DNA of 10,257 bases from NCBI GenBank assembly GCA_947178195.1, contig CAMWXM010000088.1:1-10257 (forward strand), given 5' to 3'. The DNA comes from an uncultured Ruminococcus sp. (GTDB lineage: Bacteria; Bacillota; Clostridia; Oscillospirales; Ruminococcaceae). Of this stretch, positions 1-6,910 are shown piece by piece. Below the pieces are notes generated by a model, which searched no databases, was not told the DNA's origin, and saw nothing but the letters and a program-made list of their open reading frames with translations. Made by a program: the position numbers and the translations under genes. How positions within the stretch are numbered: position 1 is the first letter of the stretch; each line of letters begins with the position of its first letter.

Positions 1-132
1 ATTTTTATCATCGTCTTCATCAATATCTAAATCTTGAAAAGATTGATTGGGCGAAAGACCTAAAAATTCCTTTGATGACGCTATCCTTTCTTCAAGAGTT
101 CCGCCATCAAGCTGTGTTATTATTTTATCCAT
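1..132 (-). CDS. Small acidic hypothetical protein, 3' part outside window (partial)
   Basis: The gene opens with ATG at 132-130 and stays open to the window edge, giving 44 residues that begin MDKIITQLDGG. A good ribosome binding site (GGAGGT) lies 8 bases upstream, inside the end of the preceding gene. The start lies before the stop of the MuF head gene, so the two overlap by 13 bases and are probably translationally coupled. The visible part is acidic, with a DLDIDEDDD run near residues 35-42. I recognise no family. Its place directly behind a MuF protein with extra enzymatic domains is where immunity or accessory genes of MuF toxins are known to sit, but it could equally be an ordinary head or scaffold-region gene. 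That it is a gene is fairly sure; its role is unknown. Confidence 0.7.
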   Translation of the reverse strand, partial: MDKIITQLDGGTLEERIASSKEFLGLSPNQSFQDLDIDEDDDKN

Positions 133-2486
133 TCTAAAATACCTCCATTTTTCTTTAGCATATATTCAATTGCCTTATCAATTTCCTCATTAGTTCCTTG
201 TTTAACGTACTTTTTAAAAGCTCTTTTATAAACAGTTTTCATTTCTTTTAAGGTAAATGACGCCGTTTTAGATATAATCTCTACATTCCCATTATTTTTT
301 ATAATTGACAAGGATTTTACATTATCATTTGTAGTAAAAAACTGAATATCATAATCAGAGTAACTACTATTCCTCGGATGATTATGCATTACAAATAAAT
401 CTTTACCGTATAATGCGCCGCCAAAATCAAGCCTATCATCTGAGCCTTTAAATTCCTTACGATTTTTCAGCTCATTATCAAATACAAAAGCAACTTCCTT
501 ATTTTCATTATTATCACGAGAATATTTTAAAAGTTCTTTATGCTGATTTTGAATTGCTTCACATTGCTCATCAGAATATCCCTTAATCTTTACCTTTGGA
601 ACTTTTTCTATAGAATTATCAGTAATAGGCATAATAGATTTTTTGCTGCTTTCTTTTATTATACCACTTCCCACAGATTTGTCAAGCAACTTAGAATCTA
701 TAAACCTAACATATTCTGGATCAAGAATATCATATTCCCCTTTCAAATATGCCGAAAAGCTTTCCGCCAAATATTCGCTTTTACTTGAATTGGCATAACC
801 CGATATTTTAGGAGAAAATTGACTCATTCTTGAACCTACAAGATTATTTGTTTTGACGTCAAGCAAAGTCCATTGTACGTGATGCCCAAGCTCATGCTTT
901 AGCATTCCCTCAACAGTAGTACCGTCCACTAAAGAACGCCCTGCATTCTTATAAATAAGAGCAGTTTCTTTACTTTTATCAGATAACTTATCTATATTGT
1001 TTATAACTATGTCCCAGGCTTCTTGGGATTTTTTAAGATATTCAGCAAAAGCACTTTCGTTTTTCAAAATATTTTTATTTATAAAAATACCATGTTCAAC
1101 AGGACTGTAAGCCATTACAGCATAATCTCCGTCTTTAAACGCTTTTTTGCCGATAGCCGACATAGGTGATACAGCCTTAATACCTGATATTTTTTCAAGA
1201 TCTATAGTTTCAAAAGTTTCCCAAAGAGCTTTGTTTATAGCATTTGCATTGTCAAGACTAATGCCCTTATAATCAATTTTGCCTTTAAATGTTTTAGCCA
1301 TAAAGCCATCATTACAATATCGCTTTGCGAATTCCTGCGCCTCTTCGATGCTGTTTGCTGGTATAAAATTATTTTTTGGAACAGGTTCAACATGTTTTTT
1401 GTAGTGAACACCAATGCCGTCACTGTATACGGCAAGCCCCACTTTATCACCGCCATCAACAAAAGATTTTTTCCACTCCGAATAGGTCATATCAGCAGGA
1501 ACGTAATATGTTTTACCGTCCTTATCACGTGCTGCACGTTCGCCAATATTCCCAAAATCTTCATCAAAATATGGAACTGTAGTCGAACGGCAATTAACAT
1601 GAAAAGGCGGTGCGGTAACTCCCGGCTGAAAATCCTTCATGTCAAATACTTTCCCGTCAAGATTTTGGCAAATTTCAGATGTACGGCTATCGAGAGTCAC
1701 TAAAATTTCATATTTTTCAACGCCTAAATTATTATAACATTCTTTTTCCGAAAGGCTTGAAAAAAACGCGCTTTCAGTCATAATAAGCCGCCCTGCATTG
1801 GTTTTTGAAGTATTCATTTTTTTAGCAAGCGTATCAATAGCCTTTTGCGGATTAAATCCTGTCAGCATGCTTTGAGTAAGCACAGTATGGACTTCGTTTA
1901 TCAGCTTGTTTTTATTGTACCAGATACGCTCGGAAAAATTGTAGCCGTCAGCCGACCAAGGTTTTGAGATGATTTTTTCAATCTGCGACTGATTAAGCCC
2001 TGCAATGTCCCAACCGATATTGAAACCCTTTTGAAGCTCATAGGCGGTGTGGTAGTAACTATCGCTGCAAGTATTCTGATATGTTGACAAACGTGTTACA
2101 TACTGCTTTTGAAACAGTTCTTCAAGACTTTGTCGAGTGTGGATTTTTATAGCTTCCAGCTTTGATATGTGAACCTTTGCGGAAGCGTTTTCAAGCTGCT
2201 TTACCCACTGCTGATTAAGAGCATTTTCCTTGCCGTATTTTATGTATTCTTCAACGTCCCACCTGAATTCTTTCAAGTCGGAGGTTTTCAGAAACTGTCT
2301 GGCTTCTGCAAGGGTGATTTCGTTATTATCGGCAAGCCTCTGATACCAGACAGCAATTTTGCTTTCAATCTGTTTCTGAGTCTGCCTGTACAGATTTTCT
2401 ATCTCAGAAACCGTTATTTTTGAAAAATTGTTCTGGGCTTCTTCAAGCTGTGAAAAACGCTGTTTCCAATACTCACTGTTCCGCAT
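120..2486 (-). CDS. MuF/SPP1 gp7-type minor head protein fused to zincin-like and JAB-like domains
   Basis: This is a 788-residue minor capsid protein. The N-terminal ~310 residues are the phage Mu gpF / SPP1 gp7 head-morphogenesis region: a helical part, then the hallmark segment at 265-305 with LDSRTSEIC, LDGKVFD, APPFHVNCR and TTVP. Proteins of this family sit in the head near the portal in few copies. A linker follows (about 320-370). A region with an HExxH zinc-protease motif comes next (HELGHH at 531-536), with a downstream glutamate in SEYLAESF (E575) as a possible third ligand. The C-terminal region (about 635-745) has a JAB/JAMM-like signature: HNHP at 701-704 followed by S710 and D713, with an upstream acidic candidate at E664. 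A plain MuF protein is about half this length. The start overlaps the portal stop by 14 bases, with a weak GGTGG ribosome site. The MuF call is sure. The two extra domains rest on motifs, and toxin, processing or host-takeover roles are inference. Confidence 0.9.
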   Translation of the reverse strand: MRNSEYWKQRFSQLEEAQNNFSKITVSEIENLYRQTQKQIESKIAVWYQRLADNNEITLAEARQFLKTSDLKEFRWDVEEYIKYGKENALNQQWVKQLENASAKVHISKLEAIKIHTRQSLEELFQKQYVTRLSTYQNTCSDSYYHTAYELQKGFNIGWDIAGLNQSQIEKIISKPWSADGYNFSERIWYNKNKLINEVHTVLTQSMLTGFNPQKAIDTLAKKMNTSKTNAGRLIMTESAFFSSLSEKECYNNLGVEKYEILVTLDSRTSEICQNLDGKVFDMKDFQPGVTAPPFHVNCRSTTVPYFDEDFGNIGERAARDKDGKTYYVPADMTYSEWKKSFVDGGDKVGLAVYSDGIGVHYKKHVEPVPKNNFIPANSIEEAQEFAKRYCNDGFMAKTFKGKIDYKGISLDNANAINKALWETFETIDLEKISGIKAVSPMSAIGKKAFKDGDYAVMAYSPVEHGIFINKNILKNESAFAEYLKKSQEAWDIVINNIDKLSDKSKETALIYKNAGRSLVDGTTVEGMLKHELGHHVQWTLLDVKTNNLVGSRMSQFSPKISGYANSSKSEYLAESFSAYLKGEYDILDPEYVRFIDSKLLDKSVGSGIIKESSKKSIMPITDNSIEKVPKVKIKGYSDEQCEAIQNQHKELLKYSRDNNENKEVAFVFDNELKNRKEFKGSDDRLDFGGALYGKDLFVMHNHPRNSSYSDYDIQFFTTNDNVKSLSIIKNNGNVEIISKTASFTLKEMKTVYKRAFKKYVKQGTNEEIDKAIEYMLKKNGGILEWIK

Positions 2487-3933
2487 TCACATCACCACCG
2501 AAAGGGTCGTAATCCTGCTGAAATTCCTCTTGTTTTTGCTTTTTAATGCGTTTAAGCTCCTTCTGCGGATCGTCGACCCACGGATGCTGACCAACAATAG
2601 TTTCATCTGAAAGAATACCTACGGAAGCCGCACAATTCGCAATAGCTTCACTTTCATTGATAAGAATATCACGATTAAAAATAATGTTTACTTCTTCATT
2701 TTCAAAATTGCCTTTGCCAGTATTTTCAAGATGAGCATTGACAAACCAGAGGATTTCTTCAAAAGCTGCCTGCAATTCAGTCTCCATATCATTAGCGTCT
2801 AAATCAATGTCAGAATACATTGACTGAATATTCATCTGATTAGGATTACCCGAAAGCCGGTCATCTTTAGCGTCATAACCCATGCCATTTTCAATGAGAG
2901 CCTTTTTAAAAATGTCAAGAATCGCCTTATAATTTTCTGCATTTACTGCTATTTCAAGGGATTCAACTCCGCCTTTTGTTTCACCGTCATAGCGTACTTT
3001 AACAGCTCCATATGTAGCAAGGTTCTTTCTGAATTCTCCAAGCTTTTCACCGTCATAATTTTTCAGAACAAGAATTGTATTTCTGGCATCTTCCTGCATA
3101 TTATTTTCAAAGTCCGAAAGCATAACATTGATACCGTCTTGAAGTGATTTAACCTTCTTAATAAGCGGTATTTCCTGTTCATTATACTTCAAAGGAATCA
3201 ACGGTATTTTCGACCAATTCAAAGGCTTACCATTTGCCGTCACATAAGCACAATCAGATTCACCTGACAAAGCATCGGGAATCAGATTATTACCGTCTAA
3301 AACATAGCAATGTATGCCTTGCATATCAAATATTTCAACCTTTTCGATTATAACAGGAGTTGTACCCTCATATCCTTGAATCTGATATAACCTTACTGCA
3401 CAATCAAGAACGGTATGTTCACTGTCTTTCCAAAAGGGTAGAATTTCATAGCTTGGGAACATTCGGAATGATAAATCACCCTCATCATTGTAGTAAGGAT
3501 AAAGCCATGAAATACCACCGTTTAAAGCAGATTTTCCTGCGTTTTTTAAGGTGTTCATAAACTGTTTGTTAAAAATTCGCTTTAAAAATTTGGAGTATTG
3601 TTCGTTCTTGCTTTCAATGACAAACGGCTGTCCTAATAAATAATTGGTTTTTTGATTTACTAATTTTCCGTACTGATTATCTATAATACGATTATTAGGG
3701 AGATTGTCCACCTCTTGCAGCTTACCATCCTCACCGATAACAGTTCTTTTTCTGGTTAAAATATCATGTTCGTTGTTATAGTACAGATGTCCTTTTATCT
3801 GCATGATTCGTTCTGTCGAGCACTTCCATCTTGCTATTTCTCTTTCAAGAAATTCCATATCAGACATTTTACTTTTTGCACCATGTATAATCATATTAGA
3901 TATTTTAGAAGCTATGTTATTAAAAAGCCACAT
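2473..3933 (-). CDS. Phage portal protein, SPP1 gp6-like
   Basis: This 486-residue protein is predicted to form the dodecameric portal ring through which DNA enters and leaves the head and on which the terminase docks. The length and pattern fit the SPP1 gp6-like portal family. The early segment NNRIIDNQYGKLVNQKTNYL (80-99), followed by LGQPF, is typical. A region around 245-295 contains PLIPLKYNEQEIPLI and a long helix with SLQDGINVMLSDFENNMQ. The late segment SGNPNQMNIQSMYSDIDLDA is also typical of the family. The tail is acidic and rich in K/Q/E (KRIKKQKQEEFQQDYD). The ATG start is backed by an AAAGGCGGTG ribosome site about 6 bases upstream. It follows the large terminase after 72 bases holding a hairpin, and its 3' end overlaps the MuF gene by 14 bases, the usual terminase-portal-MuF order. 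Confidence 0.93.
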   Translation of the reverse strand: MWLFNNIASKISNMIIHGAKSKMSDMEFLEREIARWKCSTERIMQIKGHLYYNNEHDILTRKRTVIGEDGKLQEVDNLPNNRIIDNQYGKLVNQKTNYLLGQPFVIESKNEQYSKFLKRIFNKQFMNTLKNAGKSALNGGISWLYPYYNDEGDLSFRMFPSYEILPFWKDSEHTVLDCAVRLYQIQGYEGTTPVIIEKVEIFDMQGIHCYVLDGNNLIPDALSGESDCAYVTANGKPLNWSKIPLIPLKYNEQEIPLIKKVKSLQDGINVMLSDFENNMQEDARNTILVLKNYDGEKLGEFRKNLATYGAVKVRYDGETKGGVESLEIAVNAENYKAILDIFKKALIENGMGYDAKDDRLSGNPNQMNIQSMYSDIDLDANDMETELQAAFEEILWFVNAHLENTGKGNFENEEVNIIFNRDILINESEAIANCAASVGILSDETIVGQHPWVDDPQKELKRIKKQKQEEFQQDYDPFGGDVNAEQ

Positions 3934-3962
3934 TGCTTTTCACCGCCTTTCGTGTACAAATA

Positions 3963-3993
3963 AAACCTCGAAAACATAACGCTTTCAAGGTTT
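3963..3993 (-). terminator. Hairpin with U-rich tail between large terminase and portal genes
   Basis: In the minus-strand RNA the arms AAACCTTGAAAG and TTTTCGAGGTTT pair over 12 positions, two of them G-U wobbles, around a 7-base loop (CGTTATG). A T-rich tract (TTTTATTTG) overlaps the end of the 3' arm and continues past it. On the plus strand the same two positions would be C-A mismatches, so the structure favours minus-strand transcripts, the direction of the genes. The stem is AT-rich and probably weak. It could be a partial terminator setting the terminase-to-structural expression ratio, or an mRNA processing or stability element. Confidence 0.45.
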
Positions 3994-4005
3994 GTTAATA
4001 TTATT

Positions 4006-5265
4006 TTAATCAAAGCTAAATGCTGAACCTTTGCTGAAATCTTCAAGAGCATATCTCATTGCGTCCATCAGATGGTTAAAATCATCAATAGGCTTATTCA
4101 ACTTCTTTCCTGTTTTGCTGTCGGTATCCCATGTATAATTGCTGATTTCAGTGATAAAATTAACGCATTTAGGATGAATAAAAATTTTAAAATCCTGAAT
4201 ATAATCAATGCCACTGTTGATGCTGTCTTTGCCTTTTCTTGCACAGCGTATACGGCGTAGTCCTAAATCATACAGTCGGTCGATGCTCTTCGGTTCTGCA
4301 GAATCAGCTCGAATTTTTTCTTTGGCATGTCCGGCTTTAATAATCTTCTCTGCAATTTTTTCGTTGCTCATACCTTTTTGATATATCTCATCAAATACCC
4401 AAATAATTTTTTCTGATTTATCAACAAGACCGCAAAAGAATGCAGACGGGTCATTTGTGTAACCAAAATCAAGTCCGAATGCAGATTCCACGCTGTTCAG
4501 CTTGCGAATCTCATCAATATCAAAAATTTTTTCCTCCCAATTTTCGTATACAAGCCCATCGACAATGCCCCAATCGCCTAATCCGGCAACACGATACCGT
4601 CGTGGATTCTGCTGCTTCATGGTTTCAAACACCTTTTTATCAGCATCGTCAAGCCATTCATTACACATATAGTTGGTAGTCATTGCAAGAGTTTCGTCAT
4701 CAGGATTGTCAAAGAAACGTGCTTTGATCCAGTGATGTTCATTCCACGGATTAAAGGTCAGGGTTATCTGCTTGAACAATCCTGTTTCAGTCGGAATTGC
4801 ACCACGGATTGATTCGTCAAGCATATTAAAATCATCTTCAGAGCTGATTTCATAGGCTTCTTCTATCCAACTCCAACACAAATAACCATGCTCAACGGTT
4901 ATAGAGGTAACCTTTAGCGGATCATCAAGGCCTCTGAAATATATCTTCTGGCCTGTCGGAATGTAAGTCATTTCAAGAGGGCTTTCTTTAATTTCCCAAA
5001 AGTCCGTAACTCCTAAACGATTTATAGCCCACTTCAATTCAGTAAAACAACTGTCTTTCAAAGTTCTAAACACTTTCCTGATGACAAGTAAATTGGCATC
5101 AGGATATTGCATTATCCGGGTTATCAGATTCAATGCTGTTGTTTTAGATTTCTTACTTGCACGACTGCCTTTGCATACTCTATAACGTCCTTTCCACCGC
5201 CAAAAAGTGCCGTATCCTTTGCCCACAATATCGGGAAGGTTTATTTTATGATGTTTAATCTTCAA
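4006..5265 (-). CDS. terL: Phage terminase large subunit, PBSX family
   Basis: This 419-residue DNA-packaging motor is an ATPase that drives DNA into the prohead and a nuclease that cuts the concatemer. The N-terminal ATPase part has a variant Walker A, GSRASKKSKT (33-42), and a Walker B-like segment GYLCWSWIEEA with catalytic Glu near 135. The coupling-type segment LTFNPWNEHHW is at 169-179. The C-terminal RNase H-like nuclease shows LDFGYTNDPSAFF (Asp266), WVFDEIY (about 289-295), RADSAEPKSIDRL (Asp321) and DDFNHLMDAMRYALED (Asp/His cluster 394-409), all typical of PBSX-type terminases. It overlaps the 3' end of the small subunit gene by 11 bases, so the two are likely translationally coupled. 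Walker A lacks the usual second glycine before the lysine. All nuclease acidic residues are in place, so the protein looks intact. Confidence 0.95.
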   Translation of the reverse strand: MKIKHHKINLPDIVGKGYGTFWRWKGRYRVCKGSRASKKSKTTALNLITRIMQYPDANLLVIRKVFRTLKDSCFTELKWAINRLGVTDFWEIKESPLEMTYIPTGQKIYFRGLDDPLKVTSITVEHGYLCWSWIEEAYEISSEDDFNMLDESIRGAIPTETGLFKQITLTFNPWNEHHWIKARFFDNPDDETLAMTTNYMCNEWLDDADKKVFETMKQQNPRRYRVAGLGDWGIVDGLVYENWEEKIFDIDEIRKLNSVESAFGLDFGYTNDPSAFFCGLVDKSEKIIWVFDEIYQKGMSNEKIAEKIIKAGHAKEKIRADSAEPKSIDRLYDLGLRRIRCARKGKDSINSGIDYIQDFKIFIHPKCVNFITEISNYTWDTDSKTGKKLNKPIDDFNHLMDAMRYALEDFSKGSAFSFD

Positions 5266-5677
5266 GGTTATCTTCTCCCGAAATTACAACTGGTACTGAA
5301 CCGGAAACATTTGTATCAGCCTTTGTTGTATACCCATACTTGGACATCCAAAGTCCGGCAAGCTGTGACGGTATCACTTGCAATTCAAACTTTTTGCGTG
5401 CATCAACCTCGCACTCTTCTTTCATGCGCGTAACGATGTCAACAAACTTCGGATTATCACCATAATACTCATAAAATGCAGCACGAGAAATACCGGCAAA
5501 CACACAAAAACCTTCTATCGTATACGTTATACTTCGCTTCAATTCTTTGCTGATAAATTCAGAATTCTTTGAAGAAAAATCATGGGTAAGTACCATCTGA
5601 TTATCACAATCAGCCTTATATGCTTCCCATATTTCTTCCATATGCTTAATGCTCTTAAATTTTCGTGGTCTACCCAT
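5255..5677 (-). CDS. terS: Phage terminase small subunit, GP3-type DNA-packaging protein
   Basis: This 140-residue protein is predicted to bind the packaging site and load the large subunit. It begins with MGRPRKFKSIKHMEEIWEAY, the N-terminal pattern of GP3-type small terminases. A helix-turn-helix-like part follows (ITYTIEGFCVFAGISRAAFYEYYG, about 50-74). A segment with MKEECEVDARKKFEL and LAGLWMSKYGYTTKAD (about 85-122) matches the oligomerisation end of the family. The C-terminus is short and acidic. The ATG has a good ribosome site (AAGGAAGGTGA). It is the first gene after the regulatory gap with the candidate late promoter and overlaps the large subunit gene by 11 bases. Position and length support the call. 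Confidence 0.87.
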   Translation of the reverse strand: MGRPRKFKSIKHMEEIWEAYKADCDNQMVLTHDFSSKNSEFISKELKRSITYTIEGFCVFAGISRAAFYEYYGDNPKFVDIVTRMKEECEVDARKKFELQVIPSQLAGLWMSKYGYTTKADTNVSGSVPVVISGEDNLED

Positions 5678-5715
5678 GATTTCACCTTCCTTTTAAATTA
5701 TTTGTAAAAACACAA

Positions 5716-5737
5716 CCACCGTCCAAATGGACGGTGG
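5716..5737 (-). terminator. Intrinsic terminator-like hairpin in the leader of the terminase operon
   Basis: A perfect 9-bp GC-rich inverted repeat (arms CCACCGTCC and GGACGGTGG) closes a 4-base loop. On the minus strand it is followed by TTGTGTTTTTAC, an imperfect but T-rich tract as in a rho-independent terminator. It lies 38 bases upstream of the small terminase start and about 75 bases downstream of the candidate promoter's start site. It may end read-through from the upstream operon, act as an attenuator for late transcription, or define the 3' end of a short RNA of about 100 bases. Confidence 0.6.
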
Positions 5738-5817
5738 AGTGCATTAAGGAGTATATAACATACACTGGAAGTAAAAACAACTGTCGGAAATGAACACTTA
5801 CATCATTCCTTATTATA

Positions 5818-5846
5818 ATTATAACACATCAAAAACGAACAAAACG
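5818..5846 (-). promoter_or_regulatory. Candidate late promoter, extended -10 with a poor -35
   Basis: On the minus strand TATAAT (5823-5818) is a perfect -10 box and is preceded by TGT, making the extended -10 element TGTTATAAT. With a 17-base spacer the -35 position (5846-5841) reads CGTTTT, far from TTGACA, which suggests a need for an activator. The expected start site is near 5811, giving a leader of about 135 bases before the small terminase gene. Its place between a regulator gene and the packaging genes is where RinA/ArpU-type late promoters lie in Firmicute phages. This is motif evidence only. Confidence 0.5.
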
Positions 5847-5849
5847 AAC
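5832..5849 (-). repeat. Tandem 9-bp direct repeat at the -35 region, possible operator
   Basis: On the minus strand GTTCGTTTT occurs twice in direct tandem, ending 5 bases from the stop codon of the regulator gene and covering the -35 region of the candidate promoter. Head-to-tail sites spaced about one helical turn apart are a common arrangement for an activator or repressor. I infer that the product of the adjacent regulator gene may bind here. In such AT-rich DNA a chance repeat is possible. Confidence 0.35.
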
Positions 5850-5853
5850 AAAA

Positions 5854-6279
5854 CTAAATATTTTTTAAAAATCTATCAACTTTCATTCTTATTCCATCTC
5901 CAGACAATCCACAATTAATTTTCTGCGCTATTTGATACCATTTCATTGGTGGTTTAATATTACCTTTCCTATCTTTTTCGATAATAATATATTTTAATTC
6001 TATACTTTTATGTACAATATTATCCTCAATCCCATTAACAAACTTCTCGATTTCCCTAATCTGTGCCTTAATTTTTGATTTACGAATTAACAGATCATAA
6101 TTCTCATCAAACGCACCCTCATCAGGCACGCCCTCAATATGGTAATGCCCGAAAGTATAAGGAAATTCCCTTTTTGATCTCTGCACTGAATCATGTACTG
6201 TCTTTGCCTTTATGTCAGCTTCAATGTCAATAAGTTCTGCCTTTAGTGTTCTGTATTTTTTAAGCTGCTCTTTAGTCAT
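5854..6279 (-). CDS. Helix-turn-helix late transcription regulator, sigma region 4 / ArpU/RinA-like (putative)
   Basis: This 141-residue protein has a coiled-coil-prone N-terminal helix (about 1-28) and a central motif SKREFPYTFGHYHIEGVP (35-52). A second helical stretch follows (about 64-98). The C-terminal helix-turn-helix-like segment is KWYQIAQKINCGLSGDGIRM, then KVDRFLKN (113-140). This layout, with the FPYT...IEGVP motif and a W..IA..I....S...R..V.RFL end, resembles the small region-4-like regulators encoded just before the small terminase in many Firmicute phages, known in other phages to activate late transcription. The ribosome site is AAGGAGGAC. Its stop abuts the tandem repeat and candidate late promoter, which makes it the natural candidate to act there. 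The family assignment is by pattern; the target is inference. Confidence 0.7.
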   Translation of the reverse strand: MTKEQLKKYRTLKAELIDIEADIKAKTVHDSVQRSKREFPYTFGHYHIEGVPDEGAFDENYDLLIRKSKIKAQIREIEKFVNGIEDNIVHKSIELKYIIIEKDRKGNIKPPMKWYQIAQKINCGLSGDGIRMKVDRFLKNI

Positions 6280-6319
6280 AAAGTCCTCCTTATAATCTAC
6301 AATCCTAACTGAACATTAC

Positions 6320-6553
6320 TCAGCACTCATTAGCTTTAATACAAGGTATTTTACTATATTTGCAGTCGTGGCAAATCCATTTTTCACGGCATCTGTCAAT
6401 AGCCTTATCCCTGTCAGAATTAAATTTATCTTCCGTTTTGAAGAACGAACAGCTTGTATTAAAACCATCACACGCATCAATAGTAAGAATCCTGCAAGAG
6501 CATGATATTTTACTGGAATTTGCAAAACAGCATTTCTTTTCTTCGTTATTCAT
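6320..6553 (-). CDS. Cysteine-rich small hypothetical protein
   Basis: This is a 77-residue protein with 11 cysteines (positions 8, 9, 18, 20, 28, 35, 55, 61, 64, 71, 77), including CHDC at 61-64. The spacing suggests zinc binding rather than a secreted disulphide protein, since there is no signal peptide. A strong ribosome site (GGAGGAG) lies 8 bases before the ATG, and it starts 4 bases after the previous gene ends, so it is probably real and in the same operon. No family recognised. A longer-looking alternative frame in the same place lacks a ribosome site. Confidence 0.65.
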   Translation of the reverse strand: MNNEEKKCCFANSSKISCSCRILTIDACDGFNTSCSFFKTEDKFNSDRDKAIDRCREKWICHDCKYSKIPCIKANEC

Positions 6554-6557
6554 TTTT

Positions 6558-6908
6558 TCACTCCTCCAACGCTTTTTTGGCTTCCTTACGAGTCAAAAAT
6601 ATACTTTCTCCAAAATCACCAGGAACATATGTATCACAACTTCCCTCGATAGTTTCACAGTATATTGACATGCCGCTATCGTCAATTTCAATACTTCGAC
6701 ATTTTACTTTTTCAATACACTCTTCTCCTGGCTCATAATCCACAACAAACAAAATATCCCCACCCTTGCAAGGCAATTCCACAATCAAGGATTTATCTTT
6801 AAAGTGTCCACAAACAAAACCCTCACAACTTCCCAGATGCTTATTTTCTTTTTTCAGAAAATAGTTACACGCTTCATAATGATAACAATTTTTACAACAC
6901 TTTTGCAT
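6558..6908 (-). CDS. Cysteine-rich phage protein ending in an IFLTRKEAKKAL tail
   Basis: This is a 116-residue protein. Its N-terminal 35 residues hold a Cys cluster (C4, C5, C8, C14, C28, C33), likely a zinc site. A beta-rich middle follows (ELPCKGGDILFVVDYEPGEE, then the segment ending SIEIDDSG). The end, GESIFLTRKEAKKALEE, is a tail I associate with small Firmicute phage proteins of unknown function. I chose the ATG at 6908 because AAGGAGG lies 10 bases upstream. A TTG at 6914 is also in frame but only 4 bases from that site and would overlap the preceding gene. No enzymatic motif is seen. Confidence 0.75.
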   Translation of the reverse strand: MQKCCKNCYHYEACNYFLKKENKHLGSCEGFVCGHFKDKSLIVELPCKGGDILFVVDYEPGEECIEKVKCRSIEIDDSGMSIYCETIEGSCDTYVPGDFGESIFLTRKEAKKALEE

Positions 6909-6910
6909 TA

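Noticed and set aside
1235..1462. Minus-strand alternative frame inside the MuF gene
   Set aside because: It is wholly contained in the 788-residue frame and encodes no recognisable motif.
1392..1703. Plus-strand open frame of 103 codons
   Set aside because: It lies antisense within the MuF gene, has no ribosome site or recognisable protein, and the overlapping minus-strand frame has clear domain motifs.
5107..5433. Plus-strand open frame of 108 codons across the terminase junction
   Set aside because: It is antisense to both terminase genes and its peptide is low-quality, rich in Cys/Phe/Tyr, as expected of a shadow frame.
5716..5737. Hairpin as a CRISPR repeat, attachment site or tRNA fragment
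   Set aside because: It occurs once in the window, has no spacers, and the T-rich tail and position fit a terminator-like element better.
6316..6525. Minus-strand alternative frame overlapping the cysteine-rich 77-aa gene
   Set aside because: It has no ribosome site at its start, while the competing frame has GGAGGAG at good spacing.
6360..6668. Plus-strand open frame of 102 codons
   Set aside because: It is antisense to two minus-strand genes that have strong ribosome sites and operon spacing; no supporting motif.
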